Source: Flavobacteriaceae bacterium CG_4_10_14_3_um_filter_33_47
Lineage (GTDB): Bacteria > Bacteroidota > Bacteroidia > Flavobacteriales > Flavobacteriaceae
DNA: 37,091 nt
NCBI GenBank assembly: GCA_002784145.1
Contig: PFKE01000155.1
Span: forward strand, 9,126-46,216
Reading direction: 5' to 3'
Position 1 is the first letter of the stretch, and the number at the start of each line of letters is the position of its first letter. Both the position numbers and the translations under genes were made by a program. A model generated the notes under the pieces. The model made no database searches. It was not told the origin of the DNA and worked only from the letters and a program-made list of their open reading frames with translations. This document shows positions 7,750 through 17,494 of the stretch, in pieces.

Positions 7750-9345
7750 ATGAATCGTTTAATTAAATTATCGTTTTTATTCAGTGCATTGGCATTAACC
7801 TATGCCTGCACTAATCTAGATGAAACGCTAGAAGATGAATTAACATCTGAATTTTCAGATGATGGTGTTGTTGTTCCTGGAGGAAATTCAGGAGGTACTG
7901 GGGCCCTTTTAGGAGCTTATAACGGACTTAGAACAGGGACTGCAAATCACGGATCTTACTTTTCAACACAAGAAGTTTCTTCAGATGAATTGACCATTGG
8001 TGCCAAAGGTGGCGACTGGTTTGATGGTGGTATTTGGGTGCGTATGCACCAACATACTTTTGGATCGGCGCATGTGGCTTTAAATGATACTTGGAACAAT
8101 GCTTATGCAGGTATTGGTCAAGTAAATTTAGCACTTGCAGGAACCTTATCAGCCGATGAAATCGCTCAGGCAAAAACCATTAGAGCCTTTCATTACATGA
8201 GATTATTGGATCTTTTTGGTAGAGTTAAAATTATTACCACCGCAGGTGGAGATGCGCCTCAATCCACAAGATTAGAGGTGTTTAATTTTGTTGAATCGGA
8301 ATTGTTAGATGCTTTAGGTATTCCTGCTGTTACTAGCACTATGGATTTATCAGGAAGTGTTTTAGGAACTGGTTCGCAACCTTATGTTGTCAATCAATTT
8401 GCGGTTTTAGGCTTATTGACAAAATTATATTTAAATGCTGAAGTATATTCTGGTACAGCACGTTATCAAGAAGCAGATTGGGCCGCTACTTATGTTATAG
8501 ATAATGGTCCCTACCAACTTTGTAGCGATGGCTGTTCTCAACCAAATCTTGCCAAAAGACCGGCTGTTGCTTCAGATCCAGCTAATTTAGAAGGCTATGC
8601 AGCGGTTTTTGCGCCAAATAACGAAAACAACCCAGAAATGATTTGGTCTATAAATTATGATGAAACTAGTGCTACCGGAATGAATTTTGGTCAAATGGGA
8701 CTTCATTATAGCAGTCAGTTAACATATGCTTTAGATGCTCAACCTTGGAATGGGTATCAAGTTCTTGAAGAATTTTATAATAGCTACGAAGCAAACGATG
8801 CCAGAAAAGAAGCTAATTTCCTTGTAGGACCACAAACCGACTTTGGTGGCAGTGCCTTACTTGATTTTGCTGCTGATGATCCAGACCTTGTGGTAGATTA
8901 TACTCCAGCCATTAATGAATTGCAACCCAATTCACTAAGACAAAGTGGGACACGTATGAAAAAATTCAGTTTCCAATTGTTTGGAAGACCAGAGATGAAC
9001 AACGATTATCCTGTAGTTAGATTGGGAGATTTAATGTTAATGCGTGGAGAAGCTAGAGCTAGAGCTGCAGCCGACTGGAGTTTAGCATTGCCAGATGTGA
9101 ATGCCATAAGAGATAGAGCAAAAGTATCACCTCTTGCTTCAGTTAATGCTGATAGTTTCTTTGATGAAAGAGGTCGAGAAATGTTTCAAGAGGCTAGCCG
9201 TAGAACAGACCTTATCCGTTTTGGTAAATGGTCAGATCCTTGGTGGGAAAAAACAAACAGTGAAGCATTCAGAACGGTATTCCCAATTCCGCAACCTCAA
9301 ATTGATGCTTCTAGTGGAAGTTTAACTCAAAATCTTGGATATTAA
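7750..9345 (+). CDS. SusD/RagB-family glycan-binding lipoprotein
   Basis: Surface lipoprotein that binds glycan and closes over the SusC barrel. The 531-residue protein has a lipoprotein signal (ALTYAC, Cys20) and the helical SusD fold. Recognisable stretches include AYNGLRTGTANHGSYF, IRAFHYMRLLDLFGRV, the YPVVRLGDLMLMRGEARARA helix, the ERGREMFQEASRRTDLIRFG block and the terminal VFPIPQPQIDA. It lies 12 bp behind susC and is followed by a strong terminator. No SusE/SusF-type glycan-binding gene follows, which is unlike many alpha-glucan loci. Confidence 0.95.
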   Translation: MNRLIKLSFLFSALALTYACTNLDETLEDELTSEFSDDGVVVPGGNSGGTGALLGAYNGLRTGTANHGSYFSTQEVSSDELTIGAKGGDWFDGGIWVRMHQHTFGSAHVALNDTWNNAYAGIGQVNLALAGTLSADEIAQAKTIRAFHYMRLLDLFGRVKIITTAGGDAPQSTRLEVFNFVESELLDALGIPAVTSTMDLSGSVLGTGSQPYVVNQFAVLGLLTKLYLNAEVYSGTARYQEADWAATYVIDNGPYQLCSDGCSQPNLAKRPAVASDPANLEGYAAVFAPNNENNPEMIWSINYDETSATGMNFGQMGLHYSSQLTYALDAQPWNGYQVLEEFYNSYEANDARKEANFLVGPQTDFGGSALLDFAADDPDLVVDYTPAINELQPNSLRQSGTRMKKFSFQLFGRPEMNNDYPVVRLGDLMLMRGEARARAAADWSLALPDVNAIRDRAKVSPLASVNADSFFDERGREMFQEASRRTDLIRFGKWSDPWWEKTNSEAFRTVFPIPQPQIDASSGSLTQNLGY

Positions 9346-9370
9346 TTGGAATTGAGTTCTTAAATAATAA

Positions 9371-9402
9371 AAAGGGTTGTTCTTAAAGAACAACCTTTTT
9401 TA
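9371..9402 (+). terminator. Rho-independent terminator of susCD
   Basis: Stem GGTTGTTCTT (9375-9384) / AAGAACAACC (9386-9395) followed by six T. It lies 30 bp after the susD stop and separates susCD from the long downstream gene series. The following 9403-9571 shows no gene and no clear promoter motif. Confidence 0.88.
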
Positions 9403-9571
9403 TATCTAATCAAGATTACATAGTACTATCAAAAACACCTACAACTGCTAAAATCCGGATATTTAAAATTCCTAAAAAATAGATTGTTTTTATTTCCGTA
9501 AATTGCGATCGACTTAAATTTTTGTCAAAATAATTTAGTTTTTATTAATCAGTAAATAATAATTTGCTGGA

Positions 9572-10261
9572 GTGAAAAAATATCATTTATTCTCAATATT
9601 ACTTTTTGTTCAATTCACTGTAAATAGTCAACATTTGATTATTAACGATACCATTTACAAAGAAGGTATTTATAAAAATTTTGAAGAATTTAAATACAAT
9701 AAACCTTCAATTAAATTCAATTACAATGTTCTTAAAGAGAATAGTGGCTATGGTATCTCAAACAATGAAAACCAAGTTTCTTTCTATAAGATTTTGATAA
9801 ATAAAAAAGAAGGAAAATCTATAGGGGCTGTTTTTGGCTTTTGTGATGGTAAAAATGTATATATCAATGAAGGTTTACCAAAATTATCTCCAGAAACTGA
9901 GTTTTACAAAATTGAATATTTTGGTAAATTTTCTTTTTATCAATATGTTAAAAAACAGAAAACAAAAAAACTAATTTCAAGAGCAGAAAGAAATATAGAC
10001 AATACAAGAAACATTCGTATTTCAAACAATGTAAGGCGTATGTTGGAAGCAAGTACGACCGTTGATGAAGTGAGTTTTGTTGAAAAAATCATAAACATTC
10101 ATACGGGCAAGACCATTATTTTAAATACAAAAACGTTGCAAAAATTAATCTCCGATAACAAAAAGCTTCTAGACGAATTTAATAAAGAACCCCAACAGAA
10201 CAAAAAACTAAAGCAATTTTTAATAAAGTATTTAGAAGATACTGAACAGATAACAAACTAA
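9572..10261 (+). CDS. Secreted protein of unknown function
   Basis: 229 residues starting at GTG with a clear signal peptide (KKYHLFSILLFVQFTVNSQ). No in-frame ATG occurs nearby, so GTG is the likely start. The mature part is rich in Lys, Asn and Tyr and begins with a segment (INDTIYKEGIYKNFEEFK) of the kind seen in small secreted Bacteroidetes proteins of unknown function. No catalytic motif is visible. The C-terminal third is charged and probably helical (KLISDNKKLLDEFNK onward). It follows the susCD terminator and precedes the VCBS gene by 98 bp, so it may be a single gene or the first gene of the long unit. It is slightly more AT-rich than its neighbours. Confidence 0.75.
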   Translation: MKKYHLFSILLFVQFTVNSQHLIINDTIYKEGIYKNFEEFKYNKPSIKFNYNVLKENSGYGISNNENQVSFYKILINKKEGKSIGAVFGFCDGKNVYINEGLPKLSPETEFYKIEYFGKFSFYQYVKKQKTKKLISRAERNIDNTRNIRISNNVRRMLEASTTVDEVSFVEKIINIHTGKTIILNTKTLQKLISDNKKLLDEFNKEPQQNKKLKQFLIKYLEDTEQITN

Positions 10262-10338
10262 AATCTAAAACCATAAATTATAGCAATACTTACCGAGTAA
10301 CCAAAGTTTTTATATTTTTATACAAACTGTTTAAATAC

Positions 10339-10353
10339 TTAGTTTCAAACTAA
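10339..10353. promoter_or_regulatory. 15-bp inverted repeat next to the start of the first VCBS gene
   Basis: TTAGTTT and AAACTAA flank a single C, 6 bp before the ATG at 10360. It could be an operator or a small hairpin over the translation start. Short AT-rich palindromes are common, so this is a weak call. Confidence 0.3.
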
Positions 10354-10359
10354 ACATTC

Positions 10360-13300
10360 ATGAAGAATATTTATTTATCATTAATTCTGCTACTGTTATT
10401 TTCTTGTAAAGACAAGCCCAAGAACGGTTCTTCTTTATTTGTACTTAAAGATTCTTCAATTGGCATTTCGTTTGTAAACAACTTAACATATACCGAAGAT
10501 TTTAACCCATACATATACCGTAATTTTTATAATGGAGGAGGTGTGGCTATAGGCGATATTAATAATGACGGCTTAGAAGATATTTATTTTACAGGCAACA
10601 TGGTAAATAATAAGTTGTATTTAAATAAAGGAAATTGGCAATTTGAAGACATCACTCTTAAAGCAGGTGTTTCTTGTCCAGAAGTGTGGTCAACTGGAGC
10701 AACATTTGCAGATATTAATGGCGATGGCTGGTTAGACCTTTACGTTTGTAAATCAGGAAAACCAACAGGACCAAACAGGCATAACGAACTTTTTATAAAT
10801 AATGGAGATCTTACTTTTACAGAGTCTTCAAAAGAATATGGTTTAGATATTAAGGGATTATCTGTACATGCTGCTTTTTTTGATTATGATAAAGATGGCG
10901 ATTTGGATGCTTATATTTTAAATAATTCCATTAAATCAATTGGTGCTTACGACCTTATAAAAGACCAAAGATCCATTCCAGACGAAACAGGAAGTGGCAA
11001 TAAATTTTTGCGAAATGATTTTGGGAAGTTTATCGATATTACCAGTGAGGCCGGTATTTATGGAAGTAAAATTGGATTTGGCCTTGGTATAACCTTAGGG
11101 GATTTTAATAACGATGATTGGACAGACATTTACATATCCAATGATTTTTTTGAGAAAGACTATCTCTATATAAACAATACCAAAGGGGGATTTACAGAAC
11201 AGATTGAAGATTATTTTCAATCCATCTCCATGGGATCTATGGGGGCCGATTGGGCCGATTTAGACAATGATCTTTATGCCGACTTAATGGTTACCGAAAT
11301 GTTACCGGCAACACTAGAGAGACAGAAAACAAAAACCATATTTGAATCTTGGGATAAACAGCAACTTGCAAAACGACAAGGATATTTTAATCAATTTGGA
11401 AGAAATACACTTCAAAAAAACCTAGGGAATAACCAATTTATGGAATTGGGCAGAAAGGCAAATGTTGCTGCAACCGAATGGAGTTGGAGTGCCTTAATGT
11501 TTGATATGGATAATGATGGGTTAAAAGATATTTTTGTAAGCAACGGAATATTTAAAGATTTACTGGACAGAGACTATCTTACTTATGAAGCCAATAACGA
11601 AACCGTTAAAAACAGGATCAATAGCAACGAAAAGGAAGTGATTAAAAAATTAATAGACGCTATGCCTTCCAAAGCAATTCCAAATGCAGTATTTCATAAT
11701 TTAGGCGATTTTGAATTTGAAAATAAAAGTCAAGATTGGGGATTAAACCTTCCCAGTTTTAGCAATGGAAGTGCTTATGGAGATCTTGATAATGATGGCG
11801 ACCTAGACCTGGTTGTAAACAATGTAAATATGCCTTCTTTTGTTTATGAAAACACCACAGATACCCTAACTCACAGGAGTATTACATTAAAATTATCACA
11901 AAACGATAAAAATACAAATGCCCTAGGAGCCAAAGCCATTATTAAGTCCCATGATGGCAAGATGATGTATGCCGATAATTTTGTCTCACGTGGCTATCAA
12001 AGTAGCGTTTCAGCTAAAATTCATTTTGGTGTTGGAAATTCAAAAATAATAGATTCACTTTGGTTAAAATGGATGGATGGTTCAACAACCATATTATCTA
12101 ATTTATCAACCAATAAAGTACACACCATTAACCAATCTATTGCAAGCACTAATAGTACGCCCTTAAAAAACAGTTCAAAACAATCCATTGTAGACGATGC
12201 AAATCTATTATTCAATTTTACGCATAAAGAAAACAATTTTATCGATTTTAATAATGAAAGATTGTTACCCCAAATGTATAGCAATGAAGGGCCTGCATTT
12301 GCAAGTGCAGATATTAATGCTGATGGCAAAGATGATTTTTTCGTTGGAGGCGCAAAAAATCAAACAGGTAGATTATTTGTATCTTCTCCTAAAGGATACC
12401 AAGAAATAAGTAGCCCATTTTTGGATGAAACAAATTCAGAAGATGTTGATGCTATTTTCTTTGATGGTGATAATGATGGTGATTTGGATTTATATGTATG
12501 CCATGGCGGAAAAGCTTTTTCAACATATTCTACAGCGCTTAACGACACCTATTACATAAATAATAACCATAATTTTTCTAAGGCAAGTAAGGCTCTAGAT
12601 TTTCCTTTTCCCATAAGCTCTTCAGTGGTTAAAGCAGCCGATTACGATAATGATGGAGATTTAGATTTGTTTGTGGGAGAGCGCTACAAAACAAATATAT
12701 ACGGACTGCCAGGATCTGGATATATATTGGAAAATGATGGTCTAGGAAATTTTAAAACCGTTAAAAGCCCAACACTCGAAAATATAGGGATGATAACTGA
12801 CGCTAGTTGGGCCGATATAAATAATGATGGATGGCAGGATTTGATTGTTTTAGGAGAATGGATGCCAATTAAAATATACATAAATATTAATTCTAAACTA
12901 GTAGATAAAAGTAATTCATACAACTTAGCAAACACCTCTGGGCTTTGGACCTCGCTAGAACTAGCCGATGTTGATGGAGACGGAGATCAAGATATTGTTG
13001 CGGGCAATATGGGGCTTAATACCTTTTTTAATGAAAACATGAGAATGTACATTTCAGATTTTGACGGTAACGGGTTTAAAGAACAAATTATTTGTAAGAA
13101 AACAGAAAATAATTATTATCCAATTGTTGACAAAGACGAACTAGTTTCGCAAATACCATCTCTAAAAAAAAAATTATTATACTACAAAGATTATGCGAAA
13201 TTAGATATGAAAACCATCTTCTCTGAAAAAGCACTAAATAATGCTTATTTTATTGATTTAAAAATGCTAGAGAGCTCAATATTCTTTAATGAAAATAGTA

Positions 13301-13626
13301 CATTTACTCAGGAGAAGTTGCCTGCTGAAATACAGTTTGCCCCAGTATATTCTATTAGCTCAACAGATTTAAATGATGATGGTTATTTAGATTTGTTTTT
13401 TGGAGGAAATCAATATTTGGTCAAGCCCCAATTTGGAAGTTATGATGCTTCAACAGGTTGGGCCATATGGGGACCTTATTCGTCCAAAAAAGAGAATTCT
13501 AAAGTCTATCCTTTAGAAATTAAAGGCCAAATTAGAAATCTTAAATGGGTAAATTTCGACAATAATAAAATATTAATAGCTTCCATGAATAACGAAAAAA
13601 TGATATTTAAAGTTTATAAAAAATGA
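10360..13626 (+). CDS. VCBS/FG-GAP repeat lipoprotein with ASPIC/UnbV domain (paralogue 1)
   Basis: Large (1088-residue) exported lipoprotein (LLLLFSC, Cys16, then KDK). Seven calcium-binding FG-GAP/VCBS motifs of the DxNxDGxxD type lie before an ASPIC/UnbV domain (about 528-588, from RGYQSSVSAKIHFG). Examples are GDINNDGLEDIYF, ADINGDGWLDLYV, FDYDKDGDLDAYI and GDLDNDGDLDLVV. Seven more follow it, such as FDGDNDGDLDLYV, ADYDNDGDLDLFV and TDLNDDGYLDLFF. Seven repeats per half suggest two seven-bladed propellers of the integrin-alpha kind; this is inference. No catalytic residues are evident, so binding or scaffolding at the surface is likelier than catalysis. Its stop overlaps the next start (ATGA at 13623-13626). 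Two paralogues follow. Confidence 0.9.
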   Translation: MKNIYLSLILLLLFSCKDKPKNGSSLFVLKDSSIGISFVNNLTYTEDFNPYIYRNFYNGGGVAIGDINNDGLEDIYFTGNMVNNKLYLNKGNWQFEDITLKAGVSCPEVWSTGATFADINGDGWLDLYVCKSGKPTGPNRHNELFINNGDLTFTESSKEYGLDIKGLSVHAAFFDYDKDGDLDAYILNNSIKSIGAYDLIKDQRSIPDETGSGNKFLRNDFGKFIDITSEAGIYGSKIGFGLGITLGDFNNDDWTDIYISNDFFEKDYLYINNTKGGFTEQIEDYFQSISMGSMGADWADLDNDLYADLMVTEMLPATLERQKTKTIFESWDKQQLAKRQGYFNQFGRNTLQKNLGNNQFMELGRKANVAATEWSWSALMFDMDNDGLKDIFVSNGIFKDLLDRDYLTYEANNETVKNRINSNEKEVIKKLIDAMPSKAIPNAVFHNLGDFEFENKSQDWGLNLPSFSNGSAYGDLDNDGDLDLVVNNVNMPSFVYENTTDTLTHRSITLKLSQNDKNTNALGAKAIIKSHDGKMMYADNFVSRGYQSSVSAKIHFGVGNSKIIDSLWLKWMDGSTTILSNLSTNKVHTINQSIASTNSTPLKNSSKQSIVDDANLLFNFTHKENNFIDFNNERLLPQMYSNEGPAFASADINADGKDDFFVGGAKNQTGRLFVSSPKGYQEISSPFLDETNSEDVDAIFFDGDNDGDLDLYVCHGGKAFSTYSTALNDTYYINNNHNFSKASKALDFPFPISSSVVKAADYDNDGDLDLFVGERYKTNIYGLPGSGYILENDGLGNFKTVKSPTLENIGMITDASWADINNDGWQDLIVLGEWMPIKIYININSKLVDKSNSYNLANTSGLWTSLELADVDGDGDQDIVAGNMGLNTFFNENMRMYISDFDGNGFKEQIICKKTENNYYPIVDKDELVSQIPSLKKKLLYYKDYAKLDMKTIFSEKALNNAYFIDLKMLESSIFFNENSTFTQEKLPAEIQFAPVYSISSTDLNDDGYLDLFFGGNQYLVKPQFGSYDASTGWAIWGPYSSKKENSKVYPLEIKGQIRNLKWVNFDNNKILIASMNNEKMIFKVYKK

Positions 13627-14204
13627 ATCTAAGAATTTATATTTTACCGCTGTTTATTTTACTGTTTAACTGTTCTGAATCTAAATATTCTAAGCTGGTA
13701 AAAGCCGAAATGGCTAAGAAAACAGTAAATGATTCGCTTTTTTTTGGAATGAAATTTGGCGAGACTAAACAAGATTTTTTTGATCAATGTTGGAAACTAA
13801 ATAAGCAAAAAATTATCTCGCATGGATCTAGTAACAACTTTGTTAAATATATCCTTCCATTAAAAAATCAAGAAGAAAAAGTTAATACCATAACCATGCT
13901 CTTTTATGGAATTTTTAATGATGAAAAGATTATGACCGGAATGGATATGAAATTTTATTACGAATCTTGGTCCCTTTGGAATAAATCGTATCATTCTGAT
14001 AAATTATTGCCCGTGGTAAAAGATAGTTTAAAATCTTGGTTTCCTGGAAATGATTTTATAAACGTACCCGTTAAGGAAACCAATGAAATACTTTATGTGA
14101 AAATTGATGGTAACCGCCGAATAGTTATCGAACCTTTAAAAAGCGATAAAGAGGTTGATGTTCGTATTGATGATCTAAGGCATATCTTAAATGAAAAATT
14201 ATGA
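13623..14204 (+). CDS. Small lipoprotein of unknown function nested in the VCBS block
   Basis: 193 residues with a lipoprotein signal (FILLFNC, Cys17). I do not recognise a family. A segment DSLFFGMKFGETKQDFFDQC follows the linker, and the remainder alternates short strands and charged helices. It shares a 4-bp ATGA overlap with the VCBS gene on each side (13623-13626 and 14201-14204), so translational coupling is likely and its product is probably made together with the two large lipoproteins. Position and coupling suggest a partner or assembly factor; no function can be assigned from sequence. Confidence 0.82.
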   Translation: MNLRIYILPLFILLFNCSESKYSKLVKAEMAKKTVNDSLFFGMKFGETKQDFFDQCWKLNKQKIISHGSSNNFVKYILPLKNQEEKVNTITMLFYGIFNDEKIMTGMDMKFYYESWSLWNKSYHSDKLLPVVKDSLKSWFPGNDFINVPVKETNEILYVKIDGNRRIVIEPLKSDKEVDVRIDDLRHILNEKL

Positions 14205-17200
14205 AAAATAAAGAGAAGACATATTTAAAAATCATCACCATTTTGCTTCTAATCTTTACAATGTCTTGTGAAAAAAATGAAGTAAAAAATTCAGAAAAAA
14301 TTTTTGAATTGATAGATGAGTCACAAACGGGCATTAATTTTTCTAACAATCTTACCTTTTCCAATGATTTTAATGTGTATAAATATCGAAATTTTTATAA
14401 CGGTGGCGGTGTAGCTATTGGCGATATTAATAATGATGGTTTACCCGATATTTATTTCACTTCAAACCAAGAACAAAACAAATTGTATCTTAATCTTGGC
14501 AATTTCAAATTTCAAGATATTACCAATAAAGCTCAAGTAGGAGGCACTAAACCATGGTCCACAGGTGTTTCCATGGTAGATATTAATGCAGACGGATATT
14601 TAGATATTTACGTGTGTAATTCTGGAGATATAAATGGGGAAAACAAGAATAACGAGCTCTTTATTAACAATGGTGATCAAACTTTTACAGAACAAGCAGC
14701 CCAGTATAACCTTGATGATAAAGGCTTTTCTACACATGCCTCTTTTTTTGATTATGACAAAGATGGCGACCTCGATGTTTACATTTTAAACAATTCTTAT
14801 CAGGCCATTGGTAGTTTTGACCTAAGACGAAATGAGCGCCCTAAAAGAGATCTGTTAGGAGGCGATAAACTCATGGAGAATAGAGATGGTAAGTTTGTTG
14901 ATGTTAGCGAAAAAGCTGGTATTTATGGAAGTGTTATCGGGTTTGGATTGGGTGTTACCGTTGGCGATGTAAATAATGACGGTTGGGAAGACATCTACGT
15001 ATCCAACGATTTTTTTGAACGAGATTATCTCTATATAAATAATAAAAATGGCACTTTTTCAGAAAGCCTTGAAAATCAAATAACCGCTATAAGTGCGGCA
15101 TCCATGGGTTCAGATATGGCCGATATCAATAATGATGGTTACAATGATATTTTTGCTACAGATATGCTCCCTTCAGAATATGAAAGGCTTAAAACAGTGA
15201 CCACCTTCGAAGACTGGAACAAATATCAATTAAATATCAATAATGGATATTACCATCAATTTACCAGAAATACATTCCAATTAAATAACCAAAACAATTC
15301 CTTTAGCGAAATTGGTAGATTAAGTGGTGTTGAAGCCTCAGATTGGAGTTGGGGAGCCCTTATTTTTGATATGGATAATGATGGGCTTAAAGATCTCTTT
15401 ATTGCAAATGGAATTTATAAAGATCTTACCAATCAAGATTATCTTCAATATATTTCTAATGAAGAAGTTATGAAATCTATCGTTGAAAATAATGAAGTAG
15501 ATTATAAAAGATTGATAGAAATAATCCCTTCTAACAAGGTTAAAAATCATGCCTATAAAAATTCAGGAAATCTTAAATTTGACAAATATGAAGACTCTGG
15601 TTTATGGACAGAAAGTTTTTCCAATGGGGCGGCCTATGGCGATTTAGATAATGACGGCGATCTCGATCTTGTTGTTAACAATTTAAATATGAAAGCTTTT
15701 GTTTATAAAAATACCATTGCAGACAAGGAAGAAGCCAACTACATTAAACTTGTTTTAAAAGGAGAAAATAAAAATACCAACGCTGTTGGTGCTAAAGTTA
15801 AAATTTTAGACTATAATTTTTCAATTGAAAACCAACCTATTAGAGGCTTTCAATCAAGCATGGATCCCAGAATTAATTTTGGCTTACCAAGCAATGCACC
15901 CTTAACCATCCATATAACTTGGCCTACTGGTAAACAAACAACCTTAAAAGACGTAAAAGTTAATCAGACTTTAATTTTATCTGAAAACGATGGGCAAATT
16001 GTTTCCAATGCAGACCTTATTAATGACGATACTATTTTTCAAAGGCTAAAGTTAAAAACCGATTTTATCCATATAGAAAATAAGTTTGTCGATTTTAATC
16101 GAGATCGTTTATTAAATCATATGTACAGTACCGAAGGGCCAAAAATGTCCATGACCGATTTGAATGGTGATGGATATAACGATATTTTCATTGGAGGATC
16201 GAAGGGAAACAGCGGAACCTTATTATTTGGAACTGCTAATGGTCTCGAGAATGTCCAAAGCGAAACTTTTACCAATAACAAAAATTCAGAAGATAGTTCT
16301 AGTTTGTTTTTTGATGCCGACAACGATGGCGATATGGATCTCTATGTATGTAGTGGTGGCGTAGAATTTTCGCAGTATTCAAATGAATTTCTGGATAGAT
16401 TATATGTTAACGATGGTAAGGGTCATTTTCAATTATCAAATCAAAAGCTTCCATCAACAACCTCTTTTCATAGCACCTCCACGGTTATAGCTTCAGATAT
16501 TGATAACGATGGCGATTTAGATCTTTTTGTTGGCGAAAGAAGTGTGCCACTAAAATATGGATTACCCTGTTCTGGATTTTTACTTGAAAATGATGGGAAA
16601 GGGAACTTTACAAACATTACAGACCTTAAAGCTAACGACCTTAAAAATATTGGAATGATTACCGATGCCGTTTTTCAAGATTTAGATACAGATGGCGATG
16701 ATGATTTAATCGTTGTAGGAGAGTTTATGGGTGTAGAAATATTTGTAAATGAAAAGGGAACATTCACAAAAAGGAAAGATTATGCCGTTTCAAATTTAAA
16801 GGGATGGTGGAATACCATGCATCAAGCAGATTTAGATAATGATGGCGATCTTGATATTATCCTAGGTAATCATGGTCTTAATAGTAGATTTAAAGCAAGC
16901 AAAGAATATCCCATAACCTTGTATTCGAAAGATTTTGACAATAACGGTTTTATAGATCCTATATTAACATTTAGAGCTTCCGACGGTAAAGATTATCCTT
17001 ATGCACTTATGCATAATTTAATCGACCAAATTAAATCATTAAGAAAAACATTTCTTGATTATGAATCTTTTAAGAAAGCCGATATTAAAACTATTTTTAA
17101 TGCCCAACAATTATCTGATGTCAAGACATTAGAAGCAAACACATTATCCTCAATAATTCTAATAAATAAAGGGAATTTTGATTTTGAAATACAACAACTT

Positions 17201-17491
17201 CCAATAGAAGCTCAATTTTCCTGTATTTATGCCATTGAAACCGATGATTTTGATAAGGATGGTGATCAAGATATGGTTTTAGGAGGCAATTTGTTTAATG
17301 TTAAGCCCGAAGTTGGCAGGTATGATGCCTCCTACGGCGTTTATTTGGAGAATTTGGGAAATATGACGTTTAAAAGTCACAACCAAGGAAAAGGGTTTAC
17401 CTTAAATGGAGAAATTCGGGATTTTATAATTAACAACAAAAAGCTTATCGTTGCCAGAAACAGCGATTCTTTGGCAATATTTAAATATTAA
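14201..17491 (+). CDS. VCBS/FG-GAP repeat lipoprotein with ASPIC/UnbV domain (paralogue 2)
   Basis: 1096-residue exported lipoprotein (FTMSC, Cys23), closely similar along its whole length to paralogue 1. For example, both share NFYNGGGVAIGDINNDGL near the N-terminus and DMDNDGLKD before the long helical insert. Seven DxDxDG-type repeats precede the ASPIC/UnbV domain (about 545-600, RGFQSSMDPRINFG, ITWPTGKQTTL) and seven follow, the last being DDFDKDGDQDMVL. Calcium-stabilised propellers are expected. The start codon overlaps the stop of the small lipoprotein, and only 3 bp separate its stop from paralogue 3. Probably surface- or periplasm-exposed; the ligand is unknown. Confidence 0.9.
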   Translation: MKNKEKTYLKIITILLLIFTMSCEKNEVKNSEKIFELIDESQTGINFSNNLTFSNDFNVYKYRNFYNGGGVAIGDINNDGLPDIYFTSNQEQNKLYLNLGNFKFQDITNKAQVGGTKPWSTGVSMVDINADGYLDIYVCNSGDINGENKNNELFINNGDQTFTEQAAQYNLDDKGFSTHASFFDYDKDGDLDVYILNNSYQAIGSFDLRRNERPKRDLLGGDKLMENRDGKFVDVSEKAGIYGSVIGFGLGVTVGDVNNDGWEDIYVSNDFFERDYLYINNKNGTFSESLENQITAISAASMGSDMADINNDGYNDIFATDMLPSEYERLKTVTTFEDWNKYQLNINNGYYHQFTRNTFQLNNQNNSFSEIGRLSGVEASDWSWGALIFDMDNDGLKDLFIANGIYKDLTNQDYLQYISNEEVMKSIVENNEVDYKRLIEIIPSNKVKNHAYKNSGNLKFDKYEDSGLWTESFSNGAAYGDLDNDGDLDLVVNNLNMKAFVYKNTIADKEEANYIKLVLKGENKNTNAVGAKVKILDYNFSIENQPIRGFQSSMDPRINFGLPSNAPLTIHITWPTGKQTTLKDVKVNQTLILSENDGQIVSNADLINDDTIFQRLKLKTDFIHIENKFVDFNRDRLLNHMYSTEGPKMSMTDLNGDGYNDIFIGGSKGNSGTLLFGTANGLENVQSETFTNNKNSEDSSSLFFDADNDGDMDLYVCSGGVEFSQYSNEFLDRLYVNDGKGHFQLSNQKLPSTTSFHSTSTVIASDIDNDGDLDLFVGERSVPLKYGLPCSGFLLENDGKGNFTNITDLKANDLKNIGMITDAVFQDLDTDGDDDLIVVGEFMGVEIFVNEKGTFTKRKDYAVSNLKGWWNTMHQADLDNDGDLDIILGNHGLNSRFKASKEYPITLYSKDFDNNGFIDPILTFRASDGKDYPYALMHNLIDQIKSLRKTFLDYESFKKADIKTIFNAQQLSDVKTLEANTLSSIILINKGNFDFEIQQLPIEAQFSCIYAIETDDFDKDGDQDMVLGGNLFNVKPEVGRYDASYGVYLENLGNMTFKSHNQGKGFTLNGEIRDFIINNKKLIVARNSDSLAIFKY

Positions 17492-17494
17492 AAA

